64,000 nt of DNA, taken from the NCBI RefSeq assembly GCF_029873215.1, contig NZ_CP123620.1, forward strand, positions 3,782,001 to 3,846,000, read 5' to 3'. Positions 8,113-16,473 of the stretch are shown one piece after another. The stretch is from Nocardioides sp. BP30. Its GTDB lineage: Bacteria > Actinomycetota > Actinomycetes > Propionibacteriales > Nocardioidaceae. A program made the position numbers and the translations under genes. Within the stretch, counting starts at the first letter, position 1; each line of letters begins with the position of its first letter. The notes under the pieces are model-generated. The model saw only the letters and a program-made list of their open reading frames with translations. It was not told the origin of the DNA and ran no database searches.

Positions 8113-9492
8113 TCACCCGCGGCACGCGGAGGCGGTCCGGGCCAAGGCCGCCAGCCCGGCGATCCGGGGCAGTGGACGCGGATCTGCGGCGAGACCCCAC
8201 AGCCCGTCCGCCGACCGGTAGCGCCCCTCCAGCTCGCCCGTCGCGAGAGCGCTGACGAAGGCGCGCAGGCCCGCCAGGAGCCGGTCGACGTCCTCGCTGC
8301 CGTTGCCCAGGCCGACGCTGGCCCGCAGCGCACCCTCCACGAGACCGAGCCGCGTCACCAGCGGGTGCGCGCAGAACTTGCCGTCCCGCACGCCGATGCC
8401 GTGTTCGGCCGAGAGGTACGTCGCCACCAGCCCGGCGTCGGCCCCCGCCACCGTGAAGGTGACCACGCCGACCGGCTCCGCGGCGTCCTCCCACAGGGCC
8501 GCGGTGCTGACCTCCGGGATCGCGCCGAGGCCCTCGACCAGCCGCTCGCGCAGCACCCGCTCGTGGTGCTCCCATGCGACCGGGTCGAGCGCTGCCAGGG
8601 CCTCACAGGCCGAGGCGATGGCGAGAGCGCCGATCAGGTTCGGCGTGCCGCCCTCGTGTCGGGCCGGGGCGGGTGACCAGGTGGCTCCCTCGACGGTGAC
8701 ACGCTGGACCGAGCCTCCCCCGGCCAGGTACGCCGGCGCGTCGTCGAGCCAGTCGCGCCGCCCGATCAGGGCTCCGGCGCCGTACGGGGCGTAGAGCTTG
8801 TGGCCGGAGAACGCCACGTAGTCGACGCCGGTCGCCGTCAGCGAGAAGCGCCGGTGCGGCAACAGCTGGGCGCCGTCGAGGAGGACCCGCGCACCGTGCT
8901 CGTGGGCGAGCGCGACGACCCGGTCGATCGGCAGGCTCTCGCCGGTGACGTTGGAGGCACCGGTGATCGCGAGCAGGGCGTGCCGGCTGCCGACCAGCTC
9001 GGCCTCGAGGGCGGCCAGCGTCCGCGCCACCGTCGACTCACCCGTCACCACCGTGACGCCATGCGGCGACCGCTGCCAGGGCAGCAGGTTGGCGTGGTGC
9101 TCGATGTCGAGGACGAGCGTGCGCCCGGGGACGGCGGAGGCGAGCAGGTTGACCGCGTCGGTGGTGTTCCGGGTGATCACCGCGATGTCGTCCTCGCGAG
9201 CGTCGACGAAGGTGGCGATGGTGTGGCGCGCCTCCTCGTAGAGCGCGGTGGAGACCTGGGAGAGGTAGCCGGCACCGCGGTGGACGCTGGAGTACCACGG
9301 CGTGACCTCGGCGACCCGGGCCGCCACGCTGGCCAGCGCCGGGGTGCTGGCGGCGCCGTCGAGGTTGGCGTAGCGCACCCAGCGACCGTCGAGCAGCGGC
9401 ACGCGCGTCTCGTCGGCCGCCAGCGGCAGCAGCGCCTCGATGTTCGCGTCGGCGGCGGGGAGGACGGGGCCCGAAGGGGTGGACAGGGACAT
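8113..9492 (-). CDS. Class V aminotransferase / cysteine desulfurase-like enzyme
   Basis: A 459-residue PLP enzyme of the NifS/SufS fold. The PLP lysine is in FSGHKLYAPYGAGAL; upstream lie DIEHHANLLPW and VLLDGAQLLPH with the cofactor Asp and stacking His. A C-terminal RDGKFCAHP segment resembles the mobile loop cysteine of SufS-type desulfurases. It is not next to suf genes, so it is probably not the housekeeping iron-sulfur enzyme. A SAM-IV riboswitch in its leader ties it to methionine/cysteine metabolism; the actual substrate is not known. GAGGTGAT lies 6 nt before the ATG. It is probably cotranscribed with hemQ. Confidence 0.85.
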   Translation of the reverse strand: MSLSTPSGPVLPAADANIEALLPLAADETRVPLLDGRWVRYANLDGAASTPALASVAARVAEVTPWYSSVHRGAGYLSQVSTALYEEARHTIATFVDAREDDIAVITRNTTDAVNLLASAVPGRTLVLDIEHHANLLPWQRSPHGVTVVTGESTVARTLAALEAELVGSRHALLAITGASNVTGESLPIDRVVALAHEHGARVLLDGAQLLPHRRFSLTATGVDYVAFSGHKLYAPYGAGALIGRRDWLDDAPAYLAGGGSVQRVTVEGATWSPAPARHEGGTPNLIGALAIASACEALAALDPVAWEHHERVLRERLVEGLGAIPEVSTAALWEDAAEPVGVVTFTVAGADAGLVATYLSAEHGIGVRDGKFCAHPLVTRLGLVEGALRASVGLGNGSEDVDRLLAGLRAFVSALATGELEGRYRSADGLWGLAADPRPLPRIAGLAALARTASACRG

Positions 9493-9526
9493 GGACGATC
9501 ACCTCGTGTTGTTCGCGCTTGCCCGA

Positions 9527-9626
9527 CGTCGCGTCGACGTGGGCCTGGTCGTCACCCGGAGCACCCCACCGCGAAGGAGGGTTGCCCGCCAGCTAGCCGG
9601 GGCTTGTCGCTGGCAGTCGTGACCTG
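9527..9626 (-). promoter_or_regulatory. SAM-IV riboswitch
   Basis: Read on the minus strand, the leader follows the SAM-IV plan: P1 arm GGTCACGAC, P2 arm GCCAGC, the AAGCCCCGGCT core, returning P2 arm GCTGGC, GGCAACCCTCC, the P3 hairpin around TTCGCGG, GGGGTGCTCCGGGTGACGACC closing P1, then a 3-prime hairpin CCCACGTCG/CGACGTCGGG (P5). SAM-IV elements repress sulfur-metabolism genes in actinobacteria when SAM is high. It lies just before the aminotransferase ribosome-binding site, so control could be translational. The assignment is from recalled consensus; a covariance-model search would settle it. Confidence 0.88.
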
Positions 9627-9632
9627 CGGGAG

Positions 9633-9638
9633 AGTCTA
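9633..9638 (-). promoter_or_regulatory. -10 box (TAGACT) of the riboswitch transcript
   Basis: TAGACT on the minus strand places the expected transcription start at about 9626, exactly where the first arm of riboswitch helix P1 begins. No good -35 hexamer is seen. Confidence 0.5.
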
Positions 9639-9694
9639 GGGCGAGGGGCGGGCGGATCGTCGAGTTGGTCTACCGACATATGAGACAAAGACGC

Positions 9695-10996
9695 TCAGTC
9701 GCGGGTGAGGCCGGCCGCAGCCCGCTGGGCCGAGCCGATCACGGCGGGGATCCCGACGCCGTCGTAGGCAGCGCCACAGACGGCGAGCCGGCGGGTACCG
9801 GGGACGCTCTCGACGGCGGCCCTCACCCGCTCGACCAGCTCGCGATGTCCCACGGCGTACTGCGGCAGTCCGTCGACCCAGCGCTGCACGTGCACGTCGA
9901 CCGGCACCGCCGTCACGCCCGCGATCCTCGCCAGGTCCCGGCGCGATGCGGCGACCAGCTCGGCGTCGTCCGCGTCGATGGTCTCGCCCGCCCGGCCCAG
10001 CGAGGTGCGCAGCAGGAGCAGGTCCCCCGCGGCCCGGCCGGCCTCGCGCACCCAGTCCCACTTGGCGAAGGAGAAGGTCGCCGCCTTGATCGCCGTCGGC
10101 TCCACCGGCGGCACCAGGAAGCCGGAGCGGTCGTCGCCGAGATCGAGCTCGCCGGCCTCGAAGGCGAGGGTCACCACGGCGCTGGTCGCCGACTCGATGC
10201 CGTCGAGCAGCTGGGCCGCCTCGGGCGCGAGGGAGCGCACCAGCCGCGCTGTCGCGGCAGCGGGCGTGGCGAGCACGATCGCGTCCGCGTCGAGATCGTC
10301 GAGGGAGCGCACCGGCGAGGAGAGCCGTACGTCGAGGCCTTCCGCGAGCAGCTCCGGCAGCCGTCCCATCCCACCCGCCACGCCGGCGAAGACCGGCGCG
10401 GAGGAGACCGGCGCCGCCACGGCCTGGGGGGTGAGCGGGCCGCGGGCGAGCATGGTCAGCAGCTGCGGCACGGCGGCCCGCGTGGAGATCCGGCGGGCGT
10501 TGCCGGCGTACACGCCTCCCAGCAGCGGCTCCACGAGCCGATCGGTGAGCTCGTCGCCGTACCGCTCGGCGACCAGGTCGCCGACCGAGACGTCCCTGGT
10601 CGGCGACACGACCGGGAGTCCGGCCTCTTCCCGCACGCGAGCCATGCCCGCCTCGCTGAGGATGCCGGATGCGGCCAACCCGTCGAGGTCGGTCGGGACG
10701 CCCATGATGGAGCGCGGCATCGGCCGCAGCGCGCCTCGCGACAGGATCCGGGAGGCGGCACGGGTCGGGTGCACCACGGGCAGGCCGAGGGAGGCCGCCA
10801 GGGCGAGGCCCTCCGGCCGCCGGGCCAGCATCGCCTCGGCGCCGACGTCGACACCGACCCCGGCGACGCTCTCCACGCGCAACTTGCCCCCGACCCGGTC
10901 CGAGGCCTCGAGCACACTCACCTCGTGGCCGGCGACGGCCAGCTCGCGGGCGGCAGCCAGACCGCCGATCCCTGCTCCCACGACGATGACGCGCAC
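9695..10996 (-). CDS. hemG: Coproporphyrinogen III/protoporphyrinogen oxidase (HemY type, CgoX)
   Basis: FAD-dependent oxidase that aromatises the porphyrin ring; in actinobacteria this HemY-type enzyme acts on coproporphyrinogen III before iron insertion. The 433-residue protein begins directly with the dinucleotide-binding motif VGAGIGG and the VLEASDRVGGK segment, and ends with the second FAD block around CGAAYDGVGIP. The GTG at 10996 was chosen because the longer frame runs into the neighbouring gene and the flavin motif must be near the N-terminus; GAAACT lies 6 nt before it. hemE and hemQ, the steps on either side in the pathway, are in this window. Confidence 0.93.
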   Translation of the reverse strand: MRVIVVGAGIGGLAAARELAVAGHEVSVLEASDRVGGKLRVESVAGVGVDVGAEAMLARRPEGLALAASLGLPVVHPTRAASRILSRGALRPMPRSIMGVPTDLDGLAASGILSEAGMARVREEAGLPVVSPTRDVSVGDLVAERYGDELTDRLVEPLLGGVYAGNARRISTRAAVPQLLTMLARGPLTPQAVAAPVSSAPVFAGVAGGMGRLPELLAEGLDVRLSSPVRSLDDLDADAIVLATPAAATARLVRSLAPEAAQLLDGIESATSAVVTLAFEAGELDLGDDRSGFLVPPVEPTAIKAATFSFAKWDWVREAGRAAGDLLLLRTSLGRAGETIDADDAELVAASRRDLARIAGVTAVPVDVHVQRWVDGLPQYAVGHRELVERVRAAVESVPGTRRLAVCGAAYDGVGIPAVIGSAQRAAAGLTRD

Positions 10997-11072
10997 CGCT
11001 CGAGTTTCGCAGGTAGGACCCGACGGGGTCGCGGCCGGGTGCTGACCGCGACCCCTCGGGCGTCGTGGGGGG

Positions 11073-11576
11073 TCAGCCGGCGAGGCGGCCGAAGCCGGAG
11101 CGGTGGAAGACCAGCGGCTGGCCGGCCGCGTGCTCGGCCGCATGGAGCTGCAGCAGCACGATGACGTGGTCGCCCGCCTCCACCTCGCGGTAGATCGTGC
11201 AATCGAAGCGGGCCAGGCCCTCGTCGAGGGTGAGCGCGCCGTCGCCGGAGACCGAGACGGCGATGCCGTCGAACCGCTCGTCCGGCTCCCCCGCGAGCTG
11301 GCGGCACACGTCACCGTGGTGCTCGGCCAGGATCGTCACGCCGACATGGGTGGCGCGGCGCAGGTCGGGCCAGGTCTTCGACGTCCGCGCGATCGAGAAC
11401 GAGACCAGCGGCGGGTCCAGGCTGACCGACGTGAACGACGACGCCGCCAGGCCGACCGGCCGGCCGTCGACGACGGCCGCCACCGCCACCACACCGGTCG
11501 GGAAGACGCCGAACGCCTGCCGCAGCGCGATCGGGTCGAGGTCCTGGTTGGTGGTCAGGGCCGACAAGGTGCTCAT
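11073..11576 (-). CDS. Flavin reductase domain protein (two-component monooxygenase partner)
   Basis: A 167-residue FMN-binding split-barrel protein of the flavin reductase family. Characteristic segments are AFGVFPTGVVAVAA near the N-terminus, GLAASSFTSVSLDPPLVSFSI (the flavin-binding region, about residues 42-62) and FDCTIYREVEAGDHVIVLL near the end. Such proteins supply reduced flavin to monooxygenases. It is the third gene behind an LLM-type monooxygenase and a permease, so it probably feeds that enzyme. Start at 11576 (MSTLSAL) with GAGAGG 6-7 nt upstream; an in-frame ATG 25 codons earlier has no site. Confidence 0.88.
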   Translation of the reverse strand: MSTLSALTTNQDLDPIALRQAFGVFPTGVVAVAAVVDGRPVGLAASSFTSVSLDPPLVSFSIARTSKTWPDLRRATHVGVTILAEHHGDVCRQLAGEPDERFDGIAVSVSGDGALTLDEGLARFDCTIYREVEAGDHVIVLLQLHAAEHAAGQPLVFHRSGFGRLAG

Positions 11577-11622
11577 GTGTGTCCTCTCGGGACCGGAGTC
11601 TTTGATCAGATTCTCCATAAGT

Positions 11623-12996
11623 TTACTCGACATACGACGCAATCCCGCCACGACCGTCCCCCGTGGACACCGGCGTCATCTCCCGCCTCGTGCGACGCAC
11701 CGCTCGATCGTCCAGCTCGCGCCCCAGCGTCTCGGGGAGCGCCCGCATGCAGGCGAGGCTGATGATCGCGAGCAGCACGTTGTACGCCGCCACGAACCAC
11801 AGGCTCCGGTCGCCGGAGAGCTCGACGAGCCAGGCCGCGATCAGGGGGGTGAACCCCGAGGCGAGCACGCCGGAGACCTGGTAGAGCGCGTTGAGCGCGG
11901 AGAACCGGTAGCGGGTGTCGAACAGCTCGCTCCAGAAGGCCGCCAGCGGCCCGTAGACAGTGCCGTACACGAGGCCCAGGCCGCCGATGAAGGCGGCAGA
12001 GATGGCCCGGAGGTCGCCGGACTGCACCATCGCCGCCACCGGGAAGGCGATCAGCAGGCCGAAGCCCGCACCGATGCTGTAGATCCGGCGTCGGCCGAAG
12101 CGGTCGCTGAGCGCACCCGAGACCACCGTCAGGACCACCCCGAGCAGGGCTCCGACCATGATCGCGTTCAGGACAGACGACCTCTTCACCCCGAGGTCGT
12201 TGACCGCATAGGTGAGCAGATAGACCGAGTAGAGGTTGTAGGTGAAGCCCTCGATCAGTCGCGTGCCCATCCCCAGCAGGAGCGTCCGCGGCTGCGCCCG
12301 GATCACCTCGGCGATCGGCAGCCTGCTGACCTGCTGGTGCGCCTGCACCTGCTGGAAGACCGGTGTCTCCATGATGGAGAGCCGGATCCACGAGCCGATC
12401 GCCAGCAGCACGATGCTGAGCAGGAAGCAGACCCGCCAACCCCAGTCCAAGAAGGCCTGGTCGGGCAGCCGGCTGGCCAGGGCGAAGGCACCCGAGGCCA
12501 GGAACAGCCCGCCGGGGACACCGATGTGGGCGAAGCTGCCGTAGAGCCCCCGACGGCCGCGGGGTGCGAACTCGGTGGCCAGCAGCACCGCGCCGCCGTA
12601 CTCGCCGCCGACACCCACGCCCTGCAGGATCCGCAAGGCCACCAGCGCGACCGGCGCGAGCACGCCGATCGAGTCGTACGTCGGCAGCAGCCCGACCAGT
12701 GCCGTGCCGAACCCCATGATCACCAGCGTCCAGATCAGCATGGCCTTGCGGCCGATGCGATCGCCGAAGTGGCCGAAGATCAGGCCACCGACGGGACGGG
12801 CCAGGAAGCCGACGGCGAAGGTGCCGAACGAGGCGAAGGTGGCGGCCGACCCGGAGAGACCGTTGAAGTAGAGCTTGTTGAAGACCAGTCCTGCGGCGGT
12901 GCCGTAGAGGAAGAAGTCGTACCACTCGATGGTGCAGCCGACGGCGGCCGCCAGCGCCACTCGGCGCGGGGACGCCGGCCGTGCGGGCGCGCTCAC
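11623..12996 (-). CDS. MFS transporter, metabolite:proton symporter (MHS) family
   Basis: A 457-residue, 12-helix membrane permease. The MHS family is indicated by GCTIEWYDFFLYG at the N-terminus, GHFGDRIGRKAML in the loop after helix 2, GVGVGGEYGGAVLLATE in helix 4 and SDRFGRRRIYS after helix 8. The GTG start at 12996 overlaps the stop codon of the monooxygenase gene by 4 nt, so the two are translationally coupled. The much longer open frame upstream is a shadow of the monooxygenase gene. Substrates of this family are small organic acids, sugars or osmolytes; context suggests an organosulfur compound, which is inference. Confidence 0.9.
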   Translation of the reverse strand: MSAPARPASPRRVALAAAVGCTIEWYDFFLYGTAAGLVFNKLYFNGLSGSAATFASFGTFAVGFLARPVGGLIFGHFGDRIGRKAMLIWTLVIMGFGTALVGLLPTYDSIGVLAPVALVALRILQGVGVGGEYGGAVLLATEFAPRGRRGLYGSFAHIGVPGGLFLASGAFALASRLPDQAFLDWGWRVCFLLSIVLLAIGSWIRLSIMETPVFQQVQAHQQVSRLPIAEVIRAQPRTLLLGMGTRLIEGFTYNLYSVYLLTYAVNDLGVKRSSVLNAIMVGALLGVVLTVVSGALSDRFGRRRIYSIGAGFGLLIAFPVAAMVQSGDLRAISAAFIGGLGLVYGTVYGPLAAFWSELFDTRYRFSALNALYQVSGVLASGFTPLIAAWLVELSGDRSLWFVAAYNVLLAIISLACMRALPETLGRELDDRAVRRTRREMTPVSTGDGRGGIASYVE

Positions 12997-14153
12997 GACG
13001 GGGCCCCGAAGTGCGCCCCGAAGGGCACCGCGGCGCGCCCGACGACGGGGTTCGGGTGCGACCAGCGCCCACGTCGCGCCAGCTCGGGCAGGACGCCCTC
13101 GCCGAACCAGTACGACTCCTCCAGGTGCGGGTAGCCGGAGAGGATGAACTCGTCGATGCCGATCGCGGCGTACTGCTCGATGAGGTCGGCGATCTCGGCA
13201 TGGCTGCCCACCATCGCCGTGCCCGCTCCACCCCGGACCAGGCCGACACCGGCCCACAGGTTGGGGTGGATCTCGAGGCCGTCCTTGGACCCGGCGTTGA
13301 GCTCGAGCATGCGACGCTGCCCCTCGGACTCGCTGCGCATCAGGCCCGACCGCACCCGCTCGATGTCCTCGGGCGAGATCTGGGCCAGCAGCCGGTCCGC
13401 CTCGGCCCAGGCGGCGTCCGAGGTGTCTCGGGCGATGGTGTGCAGCCGGATGCCGAACCGGAGCTCGCGACCGACGTCCGCGGCCCGCTTGCGGACCCGC
13501 TCCAGCTTCTCCTCCACCGCTGCCGGGGGCTCGCCCCAGGTGAGGTAGACGTCGGCGTACCGGGCGGCGACATCCAGGGCCGCCGGCGAGGAGCCGCCGA
13601 AGTAGATCTCGGGCCGCGGGTCGGGGATCTGGGAGAGGGTGGCGTGGTCGAGCTGATAGTGCTTGCCGCTGTAGCTGAGCGTCTCTCCGCGCCACAGCGC
13701 GGTGACAGCCTCCAGGAACTCCGCGCACCGCTCGTAGCGGGCGTCCTTGTCGAGGAAGTCGCCGTACATCCGCTGCTCGGCGCTCTCCCCACCGGTCACG
13801 ACGTTGAGCAGCAGCCGGCCGTTGGTCAGGTTCTGGAAGGTGCCGGCCATCTGGGCGGCCAGGAACGGCGCGATCAGGCCGGGCCGGAACGCCACCAGGA
13901 ACTTCAACCGCTCCGAGACCGAGCTGAGCATCGCGGTGGTCAGCCAGGCGTCCTCGCACCACGCACCGGTGGGCGTCAGCGCCGCCTCGAAGCCGAGCTG
14001 CTCGGCACTGCGCGCGACCTGCCCCAGGTAGGGCACCGACGCGGGCCGGCCGTGCAGGCCGTCTCCGGCGCTGACGCCATGGCCGCCGCCCACCACCGAT
14101 CGGCCGTCGCCGCCGTTGGTCGGCAGGAACCAGTGGAACCTCAGGTCGTTCAT
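12993..14153 (-). CDS. LLM-class FMNH2-dependent monooxygenase, alkanesulfonate monooxygenase (SsuD)-like
   Basis: A TIM-barrel flavin monooxygenase of 386 residues, the length of SsuD-type enzymes. SsuD-like segments include LKFLVAFRPGLIAPFLAAQM near residue 80, NVVTGG near 115, PEIYFGGSSPAALDVAARYA near 185 and YLTWGEPP after it. Members cleave the C-S bond of sulfonates, or oxidise sulfones (SfnG), releasing sulfite for growth. The flavin reductase two genes downstream and the permease between them fit such a sulfur-scavenging operon, as does the divergent LysR regulator. The exact substrate cannot be read from the sequence. Start at 14153 with AGGGAGGA 7 nt upstream. Confidence 0.87.
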   Translation of the reverse strand: MNDLRFHWFLPTNGGDGRSVVGGGHGVSAGDGLHGRPASVPYLGQVARSAEQLGFEAALTPTGAWCEDAWLTTAMLSSVSERLKFLVAFRPGLIAPFLAAQMAGTFQNLTNGRLLLNVVTGGESAEQRMYGDFLDKDARYERCAEFLEAVTALWRGETLSYSGKHYQLDHATLSQIPDPRPEIYFGGSSPAALDVAARYADVYLTWGEPPAAVEEKLERVRKRAADVGRELRFGIRLHTIARDTSDAAWAEADRLLAQISPEDIERVRSGLMRSESEGQRRMLELNAGSKDGLEIHPNLWAGVGLVRGGAGTAMVGSHAEIADLIEQYAAIGIDEFILSGYPHLEESYWFGEGVLPELARRGRWSHPNPVVGRAAVPFGAHFGAPS

Positions 14154-14221
14154 GTCATTCCTCCCTCTCGAGCGCTCAGAGCTGGCCGTGCCGCGGCCGC
14201 GGCGTGCCGGCGGCGGCCCTC

Positions 14222-14244
14222 GCACCGGTCGGCGCCACCGGTGC
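14222..14244. promoter_or_regulatory. Inverted repeat in the LysR/monooxygenase intergenic region
   Basis: GCACCGGT and ACCGGTGC are perfect inverted 8-mers separated by 7 nt. They lie 70-90 bp upstream of the monooxygenase start and 150 bp from the LysR start. This may be an operator or a leader hairpin. Confidence 0.45.
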
Positions 14245-14253
14245 GGTCACGTG

Positions 14254-14283
14254 ATCCATCCTTCGTTGGAAAAACGAGTGGAT
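14254..14283. promoter_or_regulatory. Candidate LysR-type operator
   Basis: An imperfect dyad with outer arms ATCCA/TGGAT and inner arms CGTT/AACG lies in an unusually A-rich patch between the divergent regulator and monooxygenase genes. Position and shape fit a LysR-family binding site. No experimental consensus was available for comparison. Confidence 0.45.
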
Positions 14284-14396
14284 TACTAGAGAATGGCACA
14301 GGGTCGCCGACCGGCGGAGAGGTCCGACGCTCGGCATCGCCGACCGGGTGATCGGCAGGGCCTTTCATGACGCCTGGAGGAGAGAGGTACGCCGGC

Positions 14397-15329
14397 ATGC
14401 GCATCGAGCAGCTCGAGTACATCGCGGCAGTGACACAGCTCGGGTCGCTCCGGCGCGCGAGCGAGCACCTGCACGTCTCTCAGCCGGCCTTGAGCGAGGC
14501 CGTCAGCAAGCTGGAGCGGGAGCTCGGCGTGGCGCTGCTCGACCGGCGCCGCTCCGGAGCGCGGATCAGCCGCGCCGGACGGGATCTCCTGCCCCGGATC
14601 GAGGAGGTGCTGCAGGCGGTCGACGCGTTGCGCACCGCCGCCGGGGACCAGCGCACGGCCGCCCGCGCCGTCCGGCTCGGCACCGTCAACACCGCCACCT
14701 CGCAACTGCTCTTCCCGAGCCTGCGCAGCCTGCAGCAGAGTCACCCCGAGGCAACCGTCGAGGTCCTCGACATGCTCCAGGCCGAGATCGAGGCCGGCCT
14801 GGCGGAGGGCACGCTGGATCTGGGCCTGGTCAACGTCCTGCCCGGCGACGACCTGCCGATCAGCGTGCAGGCCACGCCCCTGCTGACCGGCCGCCCTGTC
14901 GTCGTCCTTCCCGCCTGGCACCCGTACGCCGCTCAGCCGGAGGTCAGCGTCGAGGACCTGCGCCGCGAGCCGTTCATCCTGATGCGCTCGGGCTACGTGA
15001 TGCACCGGCTGGCGCACCGGCTCTTCGGCGAGAGGCTACCGCCGAGCTGCCGCACCACCGACGGCGCCGAGATGGGCAAGCTGATGGTGTCCGAGGGGCT
15101 CGGGCTGACGCTCCTGCCCGCGTTCAGCGTGACCGGCGACCCGCTCGAGCGGGCGGGCGCGATCGTGGCGCGCCCGATCGTCGGTGCCGGTGATGCCGCT
15201 GCGGCGATCACCCTGCTGCTGGTGGAGCGCCGCGATCCGCATCCCTCCGAGCAGGTCGCCGCCCTGGTCGACACGCTCACGCAGCGAGCGCGCACCTGGA
15301 CCGAGCAGGTCAGCGTCCGGACCCGGTGA
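14397..15329 (+). CDS. LysR-family transcriptional regulator
   Basis: A 310-residue regulator. The N-terminal winged helix-turn-helix starts MRIEQLEYIAAVTQLGSL and contains SLRRASEHLHVSQPALSEAV. The periplasmic-binding-like effector domain covers about residues 90-300. It is divergent from the LLM monooxygenase operon and very likely controls it, with an effector related to sulfur status or the substrate. The start at 14397 is supported by GGAGGAGAGAGG about 10 nt upstream; the in-frame ATG at 14367 lies before this site. The gene converges on hemE, whose stop is 22 nt away. Confidence 0.9.
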   Translation: MRIEQLEYIAAVTQLGSLRRASEHLHVSQPALSEAVSKLERELGVALLDRRRSGARISRAGRDLLPRIEEVLQAVDALRTAAGDQRTAARAVRLGTVNTATSQLLFPSLRSLQQSHPEATVEVLDMLQAEIEAGLAEGTLDLGLVNVLPGDDLPISVQATPLLTGRPVVVLPAWHPYAAQPEVSVEDLRREPFILMRSGYVMHRLAHRLFGERLPPSCRTTDGAEMGKLMVSEGLGLTLLPAFSVTGDPLERAGAIVARPIVGAGDAAAAITLLLVERRDPHPSEQVAALVDTLTQRARTWTEQVSVRTR

Positions 15330-15351
15330 CGGCGGCCCGTGCGGGCCGGGC

Positions 15352-16404
15352 TCAGGCGGACTGCACGAACTCGGTCAGCCGTTTGAGCTGGTCGGGGTCG
15401 GTGGCGGGGATCACCCCGTGGCCGAGATTGAAGATGTGCCCCTTGGCCCGACGGCCCGCCTCGATCACCTCGGCCGCCCGGGCGAGCATCACCTCGGTCG
15501 GGGCGAACACCAGCGTCGGGTCGAGGTTGCCCTGGACCCCGCGGTCGGGACCGATCCGGTCGATCGCCCAGTCCAGCGGCGTACGCCAGTCCACACCCAC
15601 GACGTCCGCGCCGGCAGCACCCATCTGGTCGAGCAGCAACGCGCTGTTCACCCCGAAGTGGATGCGCGGGACGCCGAGCGCACCGGCCCGCTCCAGCACG
15701 TGCGCGGAGTAGGGCCGCACGTAGTCGCGGTAGTCGTCGGGAGCGAGCGCGCCGGCCCAGGAGTCGAAGAGCTGTACGGCGGAGGCGCCCGCACGCACCT
15801 GCGCCTCGAGGAAGGCCGCCGAGATGCCGGCGACCTTGGTCATCAGCGCCTGCCAGATCTCCGGCGCACCGAACATCAGCGCCTTGGTCTTCGCGTACTC
15901 CTTCGACGGGCCGCCCTCCACCAGGTAGGAGGAGACGGTGAACGGCGCGCCGGCGAAGCCGATCAGCGGCGTACCGCCGAGCTCACCGACGAGGGTGCGG
16001 ACCGCCGCGGTGACGAAGGGCACGTGCTCGGGCGTGAGGTCCGGGATGGCCTCGACGTCGGCGAGGGTCCGCACCGGGTGGGCGATGACGGGGCCGACGC
16101 CGGGCTTGATCTCCAGGTCGACGCCGACCGCCTTGAGCGGGAGCACGATGTCGGAGTAGAAGATGGCCGCGTCGACGCCGTACCGGCGGACCGGCTGGAG
16201 CGTGATCTCGGTGATGAGGTCGGCGTCCATGCACGAGTCGAGCATCGCGATGCCCTCGCGCACCCGCAGGTACTCCGGCAGCGACCGGCCCGCCTGTCGC
16301 ATGAACCAGACCGGCGTGTGCTGGGGCGTCTCGCCGCGGGCCGCCTTGAGGAAGGCGGAGTCGGCCAGGCGAGGGTCAGCGGTGCCGGTGGTCGCGGGGG
16401 TCAC
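15352..16404 (-). CDS. hemE: Uroporphyrinogen decarboxylase
   Basis: Removes four acetate carboxyls from uroporphyrinogen III to give coproporphyrinogen III. The 350-residue protein has the N-terminal signature [16 protein letters not shown], the catalytic aspartate in [16 protein letters not shown], and [16 protein letters not shown] at the C-terminus. The GTG at 16404 gives the usual length; GACGAT lies 6 nt upstream and could be its -10 box. It is divergent from the DUF3000 gene. In many actinobacteria hemE is directly followed by hemG; here the sulfonate module and LysR gene (11.0-15.3 kb) lie between them. Confidence 0.96.
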   Translation of the reverse strand: MTPATTGTADPRLADSAFLKAARGETPQHTPVWFMRQAGRSLPEYLRVREGIAMLDSCMDADLITEITLQPVRRYGVDAAIFYSDIVLPLKAVGVDLEIKPGVGPVIAHPVRTLADVEAIPDLTPEHVPFVTAAVRTLVGELGGTPLIGFAGAPFTVSSYLVEGGPSKEYAKTKALMFGAPEIWQALMTKVAGISAAFLEAQVRAGASAVQLFDSWAGALAPDDYRDYVRPYSAHVLERAGALGVPRIHFGVNSALLLDQMGAAGADVVGVDWRTPLDWAIDRIGPDRGVQGNLDPTLVFAPTEVMLARAAEVIEAGRRAKGHIFNLGHGVIPATDPDQLKRLTEFVQSA

Positions 16405-16419
16405 GCTGCGATCGTCGCA

Positions 16420-16457
16420 CCAGGACCGGCGTGTTCGCACATCCGTGCGAGTCCTGG
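16420..16457. promoter_or_regulatory. Nested inverted repeat between hemE and DUF3000 gene
   Basis: Outer arms CCAGGAC/GTCCTGG enclose inner arms TCGCAC/GTGCGA with an ATCC centre. It fills most of the 69-bp divergent promoter region and covers the expected -35 region of the DUF3000 gene, so it could serve as an operator for both directions. Confidence 0.5.
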
Positions 16458-16461
16458 GACC

Positions 16462-16467
16462 TACGCT
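16462..16467 (+). promoter_or_regulatory. -10 box (TACGCT) of the DUF3000-rnd operon
   Basis: TACGCT is followed by 6 nt and ATG at 16474 with no Shine-Dalgarno sequence, predicting a leaderless message. Confidence 0.6.
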
Positions 16468-16473
16468 GAGCGC

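Noticed and set aside
12997..13962. Long N-terminal extension of the MHS permease
   Set aside because: The extension is an out-of-frame reading of the monooxygenase gene; the GTG overlapping that gene's stop gives a normal permease.
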